Source: Candidatus Cloacimonadota bacterium (GTDB lineage Bacteria > Cloacimonadota > Cloacimonadia > Cloacimonadales > TCS61). From it: DNA of 41,089 bases. The notes below the pieces were generated by a model, which saw only the letters and a list, made by a program, of their open reading frames with translations, was not told the origin of the DNA and did no database searches. The stretch is taken from NCBI GenBank assembly GCA_018400535.1, contig JAGYMQ010000009.1:1-41089 (forward strand). The letters run 5' to 3'. Both the position numbers and the translations under genes were made by a program. Positions 9,120-18,647 of this stretch are shown piece by piece (the stretch's first letter is position 1; each line of letters starts with the position of its first letter).

Positions 9120-9422
9120 CATAATAAAGACGACTTTCTTTTTTTAATATCAACGAAAATAGTTACATAATTGTGTTTTTCCAAAAGATGTCTCATCAAC
9201 TCCCACTATTTCCAAAGATGCATAATCAGATACTTCAAGTGTATCATTTACATATCTTTTCAAAAATTCCCAAATTCGATAGTTCGAAATTTCGGTTAAT
9301 TTGCTGCCTTTTTTATAATCGACAAAAACTGTTAGCTGTTTTTCAAATTCATTAAATTCTATTTCTTTAATGTACCAGTTTGATTTAATGTGAAGGGCTC
9401 TTTCAAATAAATCTTTTTACAT
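9120..9422 (-). pseudogene. ISL3-family transposase remnant
   Basis: Reading the minus strand from an ATG at 9422 with GAGAGG upstream gives M, then a TAA stop (9417-9419), then an open stretch beginning KDLFERALHIKSNWYIKEIE, as at the N-terminus of ISL3 transposases. It passes through YRIWEFLKRYV and on to GVDETSF. The last motif is the conserved catalytic-core entry of ISL3 enzymes (usually GIDETSYxxGH). The frame then slips by one base near the GGAAAAAC run at about 9178-9185 and continues as HNYVTIFVDIKKRK. The zinc finger and most of the catalytic domain are missing: about 90 residues sit where more than 200 are expected. So there are three lesions: an early stop, an internal deletion and a frameshift, plus a missing C-terminus. 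Confidence 0.72.
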
Positions 9423-9611
9423 CTTTTCCTCTCTTGTTTTAAAAGTAAAAAAATAAAACCTGATTTTATTCAACAATCTTTTTTACTTTATCCACTCATT
9501 TCTTCCAAGAGCTAAAAAAGTAGATGTCAGATTTCAAACTTCAGATCTTAGACGACAACCACGAAGACAGTAAGGTAATAATTTGTAATTCTTAACTGGT
9601 GATTCTTAAAT

Positions 9612-9640
9612 AAAAAAGCCGCTTTTCAGCGACTTTTTTT
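9612..9640 (-). terminator. Terminator of the rpsU-rpoD-tRNA-Met operon
   Basis: On the minus strand AGTCGC/GCGGCT (one G-U) closes a TGAAAA loop and is followed by six T; A-rich sequence on the other side makes it possibly bidirectional. It lies five bases past the tRNA-Met 3' end. Confidence 0.85.
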
Positions 9641-9644
9641 AAAA

Positions 9645-9721
9645 TGGTGGGCCCAAAGGGAATCGAACCCCTGACCGTCCGGTTATGAGCCGGAAGCTCT
9701 ACCAAACTGAGCTATAGGCCC
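9645..9721 (-). tRNA. tRNA-Met (anticodon CAT)
   Basis: The cloverleaf is complete with an encoded CCA (complement of 9645-9647): acceptor GGGCCTA/TGGGCCC, D stem GCTC/GAGC, anticodon stem TCCGG/CCGGA around loop CTCATAA (anticodon CAT), and a T arm with TTCGATT. CAT can be elongator or initiator Met, or Ile2 after lysidine modification. The paired first base (G1-C72) argues against initiator, which has a mismatch there. It lies about 100 bases after rpoD in the same orientation. Confidence 0.93.
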
Positions 9722-9758
9722 CAGATCATTTTTAATTCTTTATAAAAATATTGCATTT

Positions 9759-9787
9759 CAAAACAAAATTTGCCTTTTAACTGTCAA
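9759..9787 (-). promoter_or_regulatory. Candidate promoter for tRNA-Met
   Basis: On the minus strand TTCTTGACAG gives a -35 TTGACA (9787-9782), with GTTTTG at 17-base spacing (9764-9759). The decamer TTCTTGACAG is repeated before rph and gdhA. It lies inside the rpoD-tRNA gap, so the tRNA may also have its own transcription. Confidence 0.35.
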
Positions 9788-9821
9788 GAATTTCCTCGTT
9801 CAGCGCTCAATCGAAAGTTAT

Positions 9822-11564
9822 TTATTTCACATTAAAATTATTGATAAATTCTAATAAAATGTTGCTGCGAGTGGGATGACGTAGCTTGATCAAAGCTTTT
9901 TCTTCGATCTGACGAATGCGCTCTCTGGTCACTCCAAAAATATTTCCTACCTCTTCCAGAGTTCGATGATATCCGTCATCAATTCCGAAACGCAATCGTA
10001 TCACACGTTCTTCACGCGAAGAAAGTGTTTTCAAGACATCATCTACTTGTTTTTTCAATAGATTTCTTTCTGCAGTTCTTTCTGGAGATATTGTGCTTCT
10101 ATCTTCGATAAAATCGCCCAGCATACTATCTTCATCATCATCACCGATAGGTTTGTCTAAAGATACTGGTTCTTTTGTTATGGAAAGAATACTTTTCACT
10201 TTATCGACAGCGATATCCATTTTATTAGCGATTTCTTCAGGATAGGGTTCTCGTCCCAATTCTTGCAATAATTTTCGACTGGCTCTTTTCACCTTGTTGA
10301 TCGCTTCGATCATATGCACAGGAATTCTGATGGTGCGTGCTTGATCTGCAATCGCACGTGTGATCGCTTGTCTGATCCACCAAGTAGCATAAGTGCTGAA
10401 TTTGAAGCCTTTTCGATAGTCATATTTTTCGACAGCGCGCATCAGACCTGTATTTCCTTCCTGGATCAGGTCTAGAAAATCCAATCCACGATTGTTATAG
10501 CGTTTTGCAATGCTCACGACCAGCCGCACGTTTGCTTCGATCATATCATTTTTGGAACGTTCTTTCATTTTTTCGCCGCGCGTGATCTCCTCCAGAAGAT
10601 CGATCATTTCATCGGCAGTCATTTTTGCTTCTAATTCTACACGACGGATTTTTCGTCTTGCATTTTTTATCTTTCGCAGAGTTTCAACAAAGACACTTGG
10701 CTCAATATTAGTTTCCTGATAAACTTCTTGATATTCTTCTTCTGATTTGTTTGCTTTTCTTCCGTAAGAGCAAATTTCATCGATCGAATATTTTCTAATT
10801 TTGGAAAGATGCTTGATAGTTTTTTTGCTACCTTTGATCCTATCTACCAAACTTCTGATGCGATAGACCATTCGTTTTAACAACTTTTCATTATAGGTGA
10901 GAGAATTAAATAATTCGACTAGTTCTTTACGGCGTTTTTCCAGTTCTTTTTGTTGTAGCGGAATTCCATTTTCATCCAGTTCGCTATTATCGACAATTTC
11001 ACCGATTTCATTGAACATTATTTCTGCTTGGCGAATGACTTGTTCGAATTTATTGATCAACGTTGATTCCTGAGCTTTATCCATCCAGGTGCCATATTCG
11101 ATTTTGAAGATATGATCGATCTTGACTCTTTTTTCTTTGTATCGGTGCAGGAAATTTTTCATTTCTCGCAAGGTGCTACCGCACATAAAGATGTATTTAT
11201 TGACGTATCTTTGTCCAGCTTCGATCTTTTTGGCGATCCTGACCTCACCTTCTCGATCCAATAAAGGAACACGTCCCATTTCACCAAGATACATACGAAC
11301 AGGATCATCGTAATATCTTTTGTTTCGGAATTTTTTCGTGACACGAGATTTTTTTAGACTGACTTTTCTTTTAGTCACGCTTCTTTGGGTTTCATCGATC
11401 AATTCTATCCCTTTGTCCACAATTTCTTCAATGATATCTTCAATTTTATCGAGAAAGATCGGGCTGTTAGGAAGGATGTTGTTGATCTGCTTGAAAGTGA
11501 GCAAGTTTTCATTTTTTTTGCCCAATTGAATCAATTTTTTAATACATTCGTTATAACTTAGCAT
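9822..11564 (-). CDS. rpoD: RNA polymerase primary sigma factor RpoD (sigma-70)
   Basis: This is the housekeeping sigma factor that directs RNA polymerase to promoters. The 580 residues include region 1.1-like sequence (1-70), region 1.2 at [22 protein letters not shown], a spacer of roughly 200 residues, region 2 ([49 protein letters not shown]), region 3 ([12 protein letters not shown]) and region 4 ([36 protein letters not shown], two segments). It is the last protein gene of the rpsU/dnaG operon, eight bases after dnaG. The non-conserved region between 1.2 and 2.1 is large, as in group 1 sigma factors. Confidence 0.98.
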   Translation of the reverse strand: MLSYNECIKKLIQLGKKNENLLTFKQINNILPNSPIFLDKIEDIIEEIVDKGIELIDETQRSVTKRKVSLKKSRVTKKFRNKRYYDDPVRMYLGEMGRVPLLDREGEVRIAKKIEAGQRYVNKYIFMCGSTLREMKNFLHRYKEKRVKIDHIFKIEYGTWMDKAQESTLINKFEQVIRQAEIMFNEIGEIVDNSELDENGIPLQQKELEKRRKELVELFNSLTYNEKLLKRMVYRIRSLVDRIKGSKKTIKHLSKIRKYSIDEICSYGRKANKSEEEYQEVYQETNIEPSVFVETLRKIKNARRKIRRVELEAKMTADEMIDLLEEITRGEKMKERSKNDMIEANVRLVVSIAKRYNNRGLDFLDLIQEGNTGLMRAVEKYDYRKGFKFSTYATWWIRQAITRAIADQARTIRIPVHMIEAINKVKRASRKLLQELGREPYPEEIANKMDIAVDKVKSILSITKEPVSLDKPIGDDDEDSMLGDFIEDRSTISPERTAERNLLKKQVDDVLKTLSSREERVIRLRFGIDDGYHRTLEEVGNIFGVTRERIRQIEEKALIKLRHPTRSNILLEFINNFNVK

Positions 11565-11572
11565 TGAAACTC

Positions 11573-13276
11573 CTAATAAATTGTTTTGGTAACAACTTTT
11601 TTATTTAATTTCATTAACTTATTTCGAATCTCAATTTTTTGTAAATAATATTCCTTTTTATTGGGTTCTGTTTTGATTTTCTGATTGATCTGCTTGAGTT
11701 CATTTTCCAGTTTTCTGACCTTCATAGTGCGAATATATTCCTCTGGCTCCGATTCTGGCGGCACTGAAAATATCATTTGTGTTATCATATTTTTCAATAA
11801 ATCATCCTCTATCTGCTCCAAATTTCGGGAAATATTTTCTATGTTTTTATTGTTCTTTTGAATGAATTCAAAAATTTTCCGATGAATTTCCTTTAAATAG
11901 TAAGTTGAATCTATCTCTTGCGCAACTTTTTTATACTCTATTTTTTGATGCAATATTGCTTTCAATAGATTGCTCTCTTCAATGAATCTATCATAAGAAA
12001 CATTTTTTTGTGCAGTTGGATTCTTCTCATATCTTCGTCGCTTGATCTTTCTTCTCACAGCATTTTCGGAAATCTGAAAAGTTTGAGCTATTTCACGACT
12101 GAATAATTCCATCGCCATTTTATCTTCAAAATCGTTGAGGATCTCGATCAATATTTCCAATTTTGATCTTTCATTCAAGCCCATCATTTGATCATTTTTT
12201 ACAAATTCTGATAAATTCGGCGCTTTGCTTAAAAGTTCATTGAGTTTATCAGAAGAATATTTTTGTAAGAAACTATCTGGATCGAGCTCATTTTCAAAAT
12301 CCACAATTCGTGCAGTATAACCAGATTGAACAATCTTTCCAGCCACTCTCACCGCAGCATTTTTTCCTGCTTGATCGCCATCATAGAGGAGAAAGAAATT
12401 TTTTGTGTATCTGCTCAAAAGCCTGATCTGTTCATCGGTGAGTGAAGTTCCCAAATTTGCCACACAATGGTGAAAGTTATTTTCATAAAGTCGGAGAAAA
12501 TCGGTATATCCTTCGCAAATCAAAACAGCATCTTTTTTGGATATTTCGTATTTCGTTTGATGCAAACCATAAAGTTCTTTTCCCTTTTTATAGATAGCAG
12601 TTGTGGGTGAATTCACATATTTCCCACCTTGCTGATCAGAATGTAATATTCTTCCACCGAAAGCGATCGTTTTTCCCATATTATCATGAATTGGAAACAT
12701 CAATCGTTCGCGGAAAAGATCATTATTGTTTTTGGTGAATAAACCTGATGATGATAAAATTTTTGTGTTTATATTATTTTTGATGAGGAAATTTTTTAAA
12801 CCAGCGTAACTATTCAGGGCATAACCTAAAGCGAATTTATTGATGGTTTCATTTGATATTTTTCTTTTTCTCAAATATTCTTTCACATGTTTTCCGTGCT
12901 GTTCTAAATTCTGCTGATAATAATTTTCAGCTAAAGCGTAGATCTTCAAGAGTAATTCTCGTTTTGAATTAACAACTTTTTTTTGTTTATGATCTTTGAT
13001 CGGAATTCCAGCCTGATGAGCAAGTTTTTGCAGAGCTTCGAAGAAAGATATCTTTTCATAATCTCGCACGAAAGTGATCGCATTACCACCTTTTCCACAA
13101 CCAAAACATTTGAATATCTGTTTTTTCTCGCTGACCAGAAAAGATGGTGTCTTCTCATCGTGAAAAGGACAAAGCGCTTTATAATTTGAGCCAGACCTTT
13201 TCAGCGGAATGTAGTTTCCGATCACATCCACGATATTTGTTTTTTCCAGGATTTCATTGATCGTTGATTGATCCAT
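11573..13276 (-). CDS. dnaG: DNA primase DnaG
   Basis: DnaG makes RNA primers for replication with the DnaB helicase. In the 567 residues, the N-terminal CHC2 zinc-binding domain has C36, H39, C57 and C60 ([13 protein letters not shown] and [10 protein letters not shown]). The TOPRIM catalytic core shows [11 protein letters not shown] (the metal-binding Glu) and [13 protein letters not shown] (the DxD-type motif). A C-terminal DnaB-interacting segment follows. It starts seven bases after mutS2 and ends eight bases before rpoD, so transcription is shared. Confidence 0.98.
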   Translation of the reverse strand: MDQSTINEILEKTNIVDVIGNYIPLKRSGSNYKALCPFHDEKTPSFLVSEKKQIFKCFGCGKGGNAITFVRDYEKISFFEALQKLAHQAGIPIKDHKQKKVVNSKRELLLKIYALAENYYQQNLEQHGKHVKEYLRKRKISNETINKFALGYALNSYAGLKNFLIKNNINTKILSSSGLFTKNNNDLFRERLMFPIHDNMGKTIAFGGRILHSDQQGGKYVNSPTTAIYKKGKELYGLHQTKYEISKKDAVLICEGYTDFLRLYENNFHHCVANLGTSLTDEQIRLLSRYTKNFFLLYDGDQAGKNAAVRVAGKIVQSGYTARIVDFENELDPDSFLQKYSSDKLNELLSKAPNLSEFVKNDQMMGLNERSKLEILIEILNDFEDKMAMELFSREIAQTFQISENAVRRKIKRRRYEKNPTAQKNVSYDRFIEESNLLKAILHQKIEYKKVAQEIDSTYYLKEIHRKIFEFIQKNNKNIENISRNLEQIEDDLLKNMITQMIFSVPPESEPEEYIRTMKVRKLENELKQINQKIKTEPNKKEYYLQKIEIRNKLMKLNKKVVTKTIY

Positions 13277-13283
13277 TTTTTTT

Positions 13284-15623
13284 TCAACTCTTCAGTTTCA
13301 CGATTGTCACGCCATTCCCACCAGCTAGTGGCTCTGGCGAATAAAAATCTTCAGCATTGCGGTGTTTTCGCAAATATTCTCGGATCTTTTGTCGAAGTGC
13401 ACCTGTTCCTTTACCGTGCACAATCCGGACTTTATTCAAGCCATTAAATATCGCATTGTCCAAAAAACGATCAATTTCCGGGATCGCTTCTTCAAAACGA
13501 TAGCCGAGAAGTTTCAATTCCATTGCGACGTGTTTTGGGGGGATTCTCACTTTTTTCTTTCGAATACCTTCTTCTAATTCATTTACCTGCAAAAGGTTGT
13601 CCTGCTGTGTTGTCAGAACGATGCCATTCAGATCGACTTTTATCTGATCTTCTGCAATTTCGATGATCTCACCTTCTACATCCATATCTTTAATCCAAAC
13701 TTTTTGTCCGATTCTTATTTCTTTTAATTTTTTGTGTTGGATTCCAGTCAGATCATCTTCCTGGTGTTTCAGTTCTTTATTTTCTGCAGATATTTTCTGG
13801 AAGGTTTGCTTTAATTTTTCCTTTTTATTTTTTCTGTTTTCCTTCTGCAGTTCGTCGATCTCTTTGGTCAATTCTTTTTGCATCGTTGTTAAATAAGAGC
13901 GTGCTTCTCGAATTGTCTTCTTTTTGATCTCCTTTGCCGTTTTTTCCTGTGCGATCATTTTTTTTTCATATTCGTCGATTTTTTGTTTGAGCAGAGCTGT
14001 TTTCAGTTTATATTGATAATTTTGACGAGCGAGTTCTTTTTTTTCAGAAGTAATTTTTTTTAGTAACTCAGTCAATTCGATATTTTGATCGCCAGCCAAA
14101 TGTTTTGCACGAGAGATGATTATTTGATCCATGCCCAATTTTGATGCAACTTCGATCGCAAAGCTATTTCCAGGTAAACCTAATTTGAAATGATAGGTTG
14201 GAATGTGTTTTTTGGGGTCAAATTGCATTGCAGCATTTTGGCAATTTTCATTTTTTTCAGCAAAGACCTTGAGTGCTGTGTAATGCGTTGTGATCACGCC
14301 GACACATTTTCTTTCAGTGATATTTTCCAGAATTGCTTGCGCCAGAGCAGAGCCTTGCTCAGGATCTGTTGCCGCTCCGATCTCATCAATCAAAACCAAG
14401 GATCTTTTATCTCCTCTTTTCAACATATGATCGATATTATTGATATGAGAAGAAAAGGTGCTCAAAGAATTTTCCAAAGATTGATAATCTCCGATATCAG
14501 CAAAAAAACTGGTGAAGATGCCGATCTCGCTTTCTTCTTCAGCTGGAATGGGAATTCCTGAAAGAGCCATCAAAGTTAGTATCCCAACCGTTTTTAAAGT
14601 CACAGTTTTGCCACCGGTATTAGGTCCGGAGATCAGGAGCAAACGAAAATCTTTTCCCAATTCCAGATCGAAAGGGATCACTTTTTTTATACTTTTGTAA
14701 TTTTTGATAAGAAGAGGATGACGAGCAGAGATCAATTTCAGCTGTGGTTTAGAAATGATCTTCGGTTTGTGGCATTGCAGGCGATTGGCAAAGCGAGCGA
14801 GTGCGAAGAATACATCCAATTTTTCCAGTATTTTAGTGTTTTCCAGAATTGTTTTTTTGGAAGCCAGAATCTGTGCTGTAAATTCTTTTTTTATCTGGAA
14901 AATCTCTTGCTTTTCTTTTCCATGAGTAAGGTCTAATTCGTTATTGACAGCAACGATCTGTTCTGGTTCCAAAAAGACTGAAGCTTTGCTGGCAGATCGT
15001 CCGTGCACGATTCCTTTTACGAACGAGGCCGAACCTTCTTTTACAGGAAGAACATATCTGCCATCGCGTTGAGTGATGATCTCATCCTGAAGGAAATTTT
15101 TTCGTTTCAGATCTTTCAAATGTTGATTGAGATCATCAATAATATTTCTCTTCAATTGTCTTTTTCTTCGGCGGATAATTGCAAGTTCGGGAGAAGCATT
15201 ATCATTGATCTCGCCTTCTGGTGTAAAAATTTTATTAAATCTATTTTCCAGATCTGCTAATTTTTGGAGTTTTTCTATCAAATTGAGATAATTGGGAAAA
15301 TCATCTTGCTCGTCAAATTCTTTTTCGATGCGATTTGCTGTGGAAATATTGAAATGGATCTTTTGAAATTCTTCAAAATTATACGTGTGGTGTTTGAAAT
15401 TTAACAGCAGTTGTTCAATCTGACTGATTTTCTCAAAATTATAGGAAACATTGTTCATCAACAATTCCTGCATTTCAGAAGTGAGTTCAAGGCGATATTC
15501 GATCTCTTCTTTCTGGATGAGTGGTGCGATCTTTTCTGCCTGCATTTCGCCTAATTTGGAATGACAATCCTGTTTTAAAAGATCAATGATCTTATCAAAT
15601 TCTAATTGCCTTCTCGAATTCAT
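13284..15623 (-). CDS. mutS2: Endonuclease MutS2
   Basis: MutS2 is a MutS-like ATPase with a C-terminal Smr nuclease domain. It is linked to suppression of recombination and, in some bacteria, to rescue of collided ribosomes. The 779 residues show Walker A GPNTGGKT at 333-340, the signature and Walker B around RSLVLIDEIGAATDPEQGSA, a long charged coiled coil (about 510-640), a KOW-like segment (GQKVWIKDMDVEGEI) and a C-terminal Smr domain with the VHGKGTGALR motif. The usual LDLRG start of Smr reads MELKLLGYR here, so the nuclease Asp is replaced. It overlaps cvpA by one base (TAATG). Confidence 0.96.
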   Translation of the reverse strand: MNSRRQLEFDKIIDLLKQDCHSKLGEMQAEKIAPLIQKEEIEYRLELTSEMQELLMNNVSYNFEKISQIEQLLLNFKHHTYNFEEFQKIHFNISTANRIEKEFDEQDDFPNYLNLIEKLQKLADLENRFNKIFTPEGEINDNASPELAIIRRRKRQLKRNIIDDLNQHLKDLKRKNFLQDEIITQRDGRYVLPVKEGSASFVKGIVHGRSASKASVFLEPEQIVAVNNELDLTHGKEKQEIFQIKKEFTAQILASKKTILENTKILEKLDVFFALARFANRLQCHKPKIISKPQLKLISARHPLLIKNYKSIKKVIPFDLELGKDFRLLLISGPNTGGKTVTLKTVGILTLMALSGIPIPAEEESEIGIFTSFFADIGDYQSLENSLSTFSSHINNIDHMLKRGDKRSLVLIDEIGAATDPEQGSALAQAILENITERKCVGVITTHYTALKVFAEKNENCQNAAMQFDPKKHIPTYHFKLGLPGNSFAIEVASKLGMDQIIISRAKHLAGDQNIELTELLKKITSEKKELARQNYQYKLKTALLKQKIDEYEKKMIAQEKTAKEIKKKTIREARSYLTTMQKELTKEIDELQKENRKNKKEKLKQTFQKISAENKELKHQEDDLTGIQHKKLKEIRIGQKVWIKDMDVEGEIIEIAEDQIKVDLNGIVLTTQQDNLLQVNELEEGIRKKKVRIPPKHVAMELKLLGYRFEEAIPEIDRFLDNAIFNGLNKVRIVHGKGTGALRQKIREYLRKHRNAEDFYSPEPLAGGNGVTIVKLKS

Positions 15624-16204
15624 TATTTTTTTATCTTATCTCGAAATTCCTGTTCGACTTTCTCAGTGGCTTCTTTGATCGTTTTTTCGATATTTTGGAT
15701 CTTTTTTTTGATATCATTATTTTCTGTGATGACATTTTTGTATTTGATGCTCATAGTTTCAGTAGCATTTTGTACATAATCCACTATCACAGAATCTTTT
15801 GTGAATTCAGTTACTTCCATGGCAAAAGGCGAAAGATTGATCAAAAGCAAAATTATTGCAATGATCAGACCACCATTCAGCAGCCCGAATACCATTCCCA
15901 ATAGTTTATCCAGCCACTCCAAACGGAGGACGTTAAAAATCATATGGACAAATTTTATCACGATCTGTGCTATGAAAAAAATAAGGATCGCGATCAAGAG
16001 ATAAGATATGATGGTGGCAGCCACTTCACCTAAACCAAATCGGTTCATCAGACCATCTTTGACCAGATATCCCAATTTTGAGATCACGAAAACGATCACG
16101 ATCAAGCCGATAAGATTGATAACGCTTTTGATAAATCCATTATGCAATCCTTTTAACACAAAAAACAAAAGAAATATTCCCAGAATAATATCGAGGATAT
16201 GCAT
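15623..16204 (-). CDS. cvpA: CvpA family membrane protein
   Basis: The 193-residue inner-membrane protein resembles CvpA, a colicin V production-related family of uncertain function that often sits beside mutS2 or purF. Four hydrophobic helices are visible (about residues 3-20, 25-48, 63-88 and 100-123) with the N-terminal MHILDIILGIFLLFFVLKG and GFIKSVINLIGLI characteristic of the family. The C-terminal third is a charged, lysine-rich cytoplasmic-type tail with coiled-coil character. It is translationally coupled to mutS2 by the TAATG overlap, and lies between a tiny YqeY-like gene and mutS2. Confidence 0.88.
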   Translation of the reverse strand: MHILDIILGIFLLFFVLKGLHNGFIKSVINLIGLIVIVFVISKLGYLVKDGLMNRFGLGEVAATIISYLLIAILIFFIAQIVIKFVHMIFNVLRLEWLDKLLGMVFGLLNGGLIIAIILLLINLSPFAMEVTEFTKDSVIVDYVQNATETMSIKYKNVITENNDIKKKIQNIEKTIKEATEKVEQEFRDKIKK

Positions 16205-16292
16205 ATTAATTTTCCTTAGCTGAACTGTTTCAGATTAAAAAAGGGGAGATATTCTGATCTCCCCCGAAATAAATGAAATTTGTAGTCACCAC

Positions 16293-16445
16293 TTAGTTTT
16301 GTAATCTTTCTTTTACCAAAGATCCGAGTGCTTTACCAGCTGTCTGTGAGTCAAATTTTTCATTCAAATTTTTCATCACATTGCCCATATCTCGCATAGA
16401 TTCTGTTTGCAGCTCTGCAATCATTTCATTCACTGCATTTTTCAT
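16293..16445 (-). CDS. Mini YqeY-like protein (C-terminal GatB/YqeY helix domain only)
   Basis: A 50-codon open frame begins at the ATG 16445, six bases after the rpsU stop codon, with AGGTAAGGA as ribosome site. It encodes MKNAVNEMIAELQTESMRDM and so on, through MGNVMKNLNEKFDSQTAGKA to LVKERLQN. This is the pattern of the last 50 residues of YqeY/GatB-like proteins (KDMGKVM..., G-K...V...L), which are normally about 150 residues. The upstream two thirds of YqeY are absent, and the frame has its own start. yqeY is a common neighbour of rpsU, so this is either a reduced functional domain or a relic kept in frame. Annotation pipelines may skip it because of its size. Confidence 0.75.
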   Translation of the reverse strand: MKNAVNEMIAELQTESMRDMGNVMKNLNEKFDSQTAGKALGSLVKERLQN

Positions 16446-16450
16446 TTTCC

Positions 16451-16657
16451 TTACCTGTTATATCTATGTCTTTTTCGTAAAAGTTTGATTCTTTTACGTT
16501 TGGCTTCTTTGATCTTTCTTCGACGTTTGATATTGGGCTTTTCATAAAATTTATTCTTTTTGATGTCTGATAATAAACCAGATCTTTCACACGCTTTTTT
16601 GAATTTCTTTAGCGTCACATTGAAAGATTCACCATCTTTTGCAACAATTTTTGGCAC
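16451..16657 (-). CDS. rpsU: 30S ribosomal protein S21
   Basis: This 68-residue basic protein of the small ribosomal subunit aids base-pairing of the mRNA leader with 16S rRNA. The typical VTLKKFKKACERSGLLSDIK block and a K/R-rich tail (RRRKIKEAKRKRIKLLRKRH) are present. The start is GTG at 16657, supported by GGAGGT eight bases upstream. It is the first gene of the operon that continues through yqeY, cvpA, mutS2 and dnaG to rpoD. Confidence 0.97.
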   Translation of the reverse strand: MPKIVAKDGESFNVTLKKFKKACERSGLLSDIKKNKFYEKPNIKRRRKIKEAKRKRIKLLRKRHRYNR

Positions 16658-16695
16658 TAAATGTCACCTCCTTTTTTATCTAATGAATCGTTTGC

Positions 16696-16724
16696 TAAAA
16701 TTTTTCTGTCGATTTTATTGTCAA
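16696..16724 (-). promoter_or_regulatory. Candidate rpsU operon promoter
   Basis: On the minus strand TTGACA (16724-16719) is followed at exactly 17 bases by ATTTTA (16701-16696). The start codon of rpsU is 38 bases further, giving a short leader. Confidence 0.45.
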
Positions 16725-16793
16725 GCCTGAAAGTGCTTTTAAAAGAATATTTTTTCAGTATTTATCGAAACTACTGAAAATTTGTTTTAAAAA

Positions 16794-18290
16794 TCAATTT
16801 GCAATTTTTATCAGATTCTGATACACTTTTTTTACAAATCGTGGAATGTCGATCTGCTCGAGTATCTGAAGATCATTTTTCTGGAAAAGATTAAAATTTC
16901 TGGAGATCATAAAAGAAGTGATGATCAATATGATGGATCCTATCGAACGCACTATAAAATTGGTAAAATATGTATTCAGGAAAAGAACGATGCAAGAGAA
17001 AATTGGGAAAAACAGCGCTAATTTTCTTTTCACAGCGAATTTGCGATTGATGATGAAATACCAGATGATCGGATTGATCGTGTAAACGAGAAAAGTGGCA
17101 GCAGCTGCACCCAGAATTCCAAAAATTGGAACGAGAATAATATCCAGAACAAAATTCAGAACTGCAGCAAGAATTCCTAAGTAAAGATATAATTTTGTCA
17201 TATCGAAGCTGACTCTGATCGCTGTGAAAAATGAAGAAATCATGCCCAAATGAAGCGTCGTAATGATGATCTTGAAAGGCAAAATGGATGCATCAAATTC
17301 ATTTCCATAGACGAGATGAAATCCCAGATCGCTGAAGAGAAGTGAAAAAGCGATAAAAATGAAAGCAAAAAAGCTGAGTTGTGGCAATAATCTTTTCAAA
17401 TAAAACTCGCTGATCTTGTAGGTCTGATCCTTGGTGCGGAAAACCATTATTATCGGTGTGGAAATGGTCACGATCGCAGAAAAGAAGAATGAGCGTAACG
17501 TATTGAAAATTTTGTAGGAAGCTTGATAGACACCAACATCTTCCAAAGTGAGAAAATATTTAATGACGTAAGTGTCTATCCAGGTAACGATATAACTTGA
17601 CCAGTTGGAAAAGAGCAGAGGAAGACTAAAAATTAGCATTTTGTGCAGAAGCTTTTTATTCAGATCAAAAGGTAGGAGATATTCTTTTTTAATCAGGTTT
17701 AAACCGATGAGAATAACAAACAAATCGGATAAGAGGAAAATGAATATAATGTAGATGATCTTGATTTTTAGAATATGCAGGACAAAAAGTAAAATTCCCA
17801 AAGCAATAAAAATTTTAGTAGCAAACCGCATCAAGAAAGATTGCTCTTTGATCTTGCGAATGACTTTGAGAATTTCGAAAATATAAATTTTGGCAGCGGT
17901 AAAGATCAAGCCGATGGCAATGATCCAAAAATATATTTCATTACTAATTTCCAGAAAGTTGAAGATAGGTTTGCGAAAGATCCGGAACAAAGAAATAACA
18001 ACCAAAAAAGAAAAAAAGCTCACAAGCAAAAAACTTGTGGTTGTTCTGCGCAGATGCCCTTTCTGCAGAAATTCTTCTTTGCCAAAGCGCATGATCGACA
18101 ATCGCAGCCAACTGAGTCCGAAAATGTAAAGTAAAGCTATCGCACTGATGATGAGAGCGACCTGCCCGTATTTCTCTGGTCCCAGATATCTTGCCTGGAT
18201 CGATTCGGAAAAGATCATCAGCGGGATAGAAAGCAAAGACGATCCCAGCACGACAACGAAATCCCAGAACGATTTTTTTAGTTCCTGCAT
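16794..18290 (-). CDS. Oligosaccharide flippase family protein (Wzx-like)
   Basis: This 498-residue integral membrane protein of the MOP superfamily should flip lipid-linked oligosaccharide units across the inner membrane. About a dozen or more hydrophobic helices run through the whole length. The N-terminus (SLLSIPLMIFSESIQARYLGPEKYGQVAL) carries the typical 'ARxLGPexyG' turn of Wzx/RfbX proteins, and GILGAAAATFLVYTINPIIWY near residue 390 fits the second repeat. It lies on its own between the rpsU operon and the divergent glycosyltransferase trio, and likely serves the same polysaccharide. Substrate is unknown. Confidence 0.9.
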   Translation of the reverse strand: MQELKKSFWDFVVVLGSSLLSIPLMIFSESIQARYLGPEKYGQVALIISAIALLYIFGLSWLRLSIMRFGKEEFLQKGHLRRTTTSFLLVSFFSFLVVISLFRIFRKPIFNFLEISNEIYFWIIAIGLIFTAAKIYIFEILKVIRKIKEQSFLMRFATKIFIALGILLFVLHILKIKIIYIIFIFLLSDLFVILIGLNLIKKEYLLPFDLNKKLLHKMLIFSLPLLFSNWSSYIVTWIDTYVIKYFLTLEDVGVYQASYKIFNTLRSFFFSAIVTISTPIIMVFRTKDQTYKISEFYLKRLLPQLSFFAFIFIAFSLLFSDLGFHLVYGNEFDASILPFKIIITTLHLGMISSFFTAIRVSFDMTKLYLYLGILAAVLNFVLDIILVPIFGILGAAAATFLVYTINPIIWYFIINRKFAVKRKLALFFPIFSCIVLFLNTYFTNFIVRSIGSIILIITSFMISRNFNLFQKNDLQILEQIDIPRFVKKVYQNLIKIAN

Positions 18291-18647
18291 TGGTTAGATT
18301 TCCAACATAACAGCTTTATCAAGCACTTTTTTAAAAATTTTATTATTACTCATAATCAACCTAATAGAATGCGTAAATAATCTTATTTTATAATTTTGTG
18401 TTATTTCAGAAAATGGAATAAATCAGGCAATAAATAATTTGGAAATTATTCTAATTAGCAAAAAAGAGAAAAAAACTTTAGGCATTAATTTTCATTGACA
18501 CCAGAATGTTGTCTTTTGATTTAAGTCTGTAAATTCACTCCGGAGTAAAAAAAATTAAGTTAGTGAGAAAATATTAATAAAATGATTAGAAAAAATTCAA
18601 TGAAAGTAGCGAAACTATTTTAAACATTTTTTAATGAAATTGTTATC
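18291..18647. other. Divergent intergenic region, 357 bases, very AT-rich
   Basis: The region separates the flippase gene (leftward) from the glycosyltransferase trio (rightward). I see no open frame, tRNA or hairpin terminator in it. The only signal is a possible rightward promoter at 18495, listed separately. The glycosyltransferase gene downstream has no recognisable ribosome site. Confidence 0.6.
18495..18523 (+). promoter_or_regulatory. Candidate promoter for glycosyltransferase trio
   Basis: TTGACA at 18495-18500 with GATTTA at 17-base spacing (18518-18523). The coding start is 125 bases further, so a long leader would result. Confidence 0.3.

Noticed and set aside
9440-9470. AATAAAA/TTTTATT hairpin followed by T on the minus strand, a possible terminator
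   Set aside because: The stem has only A-T pairs and there is no gene directly before it on that strand.
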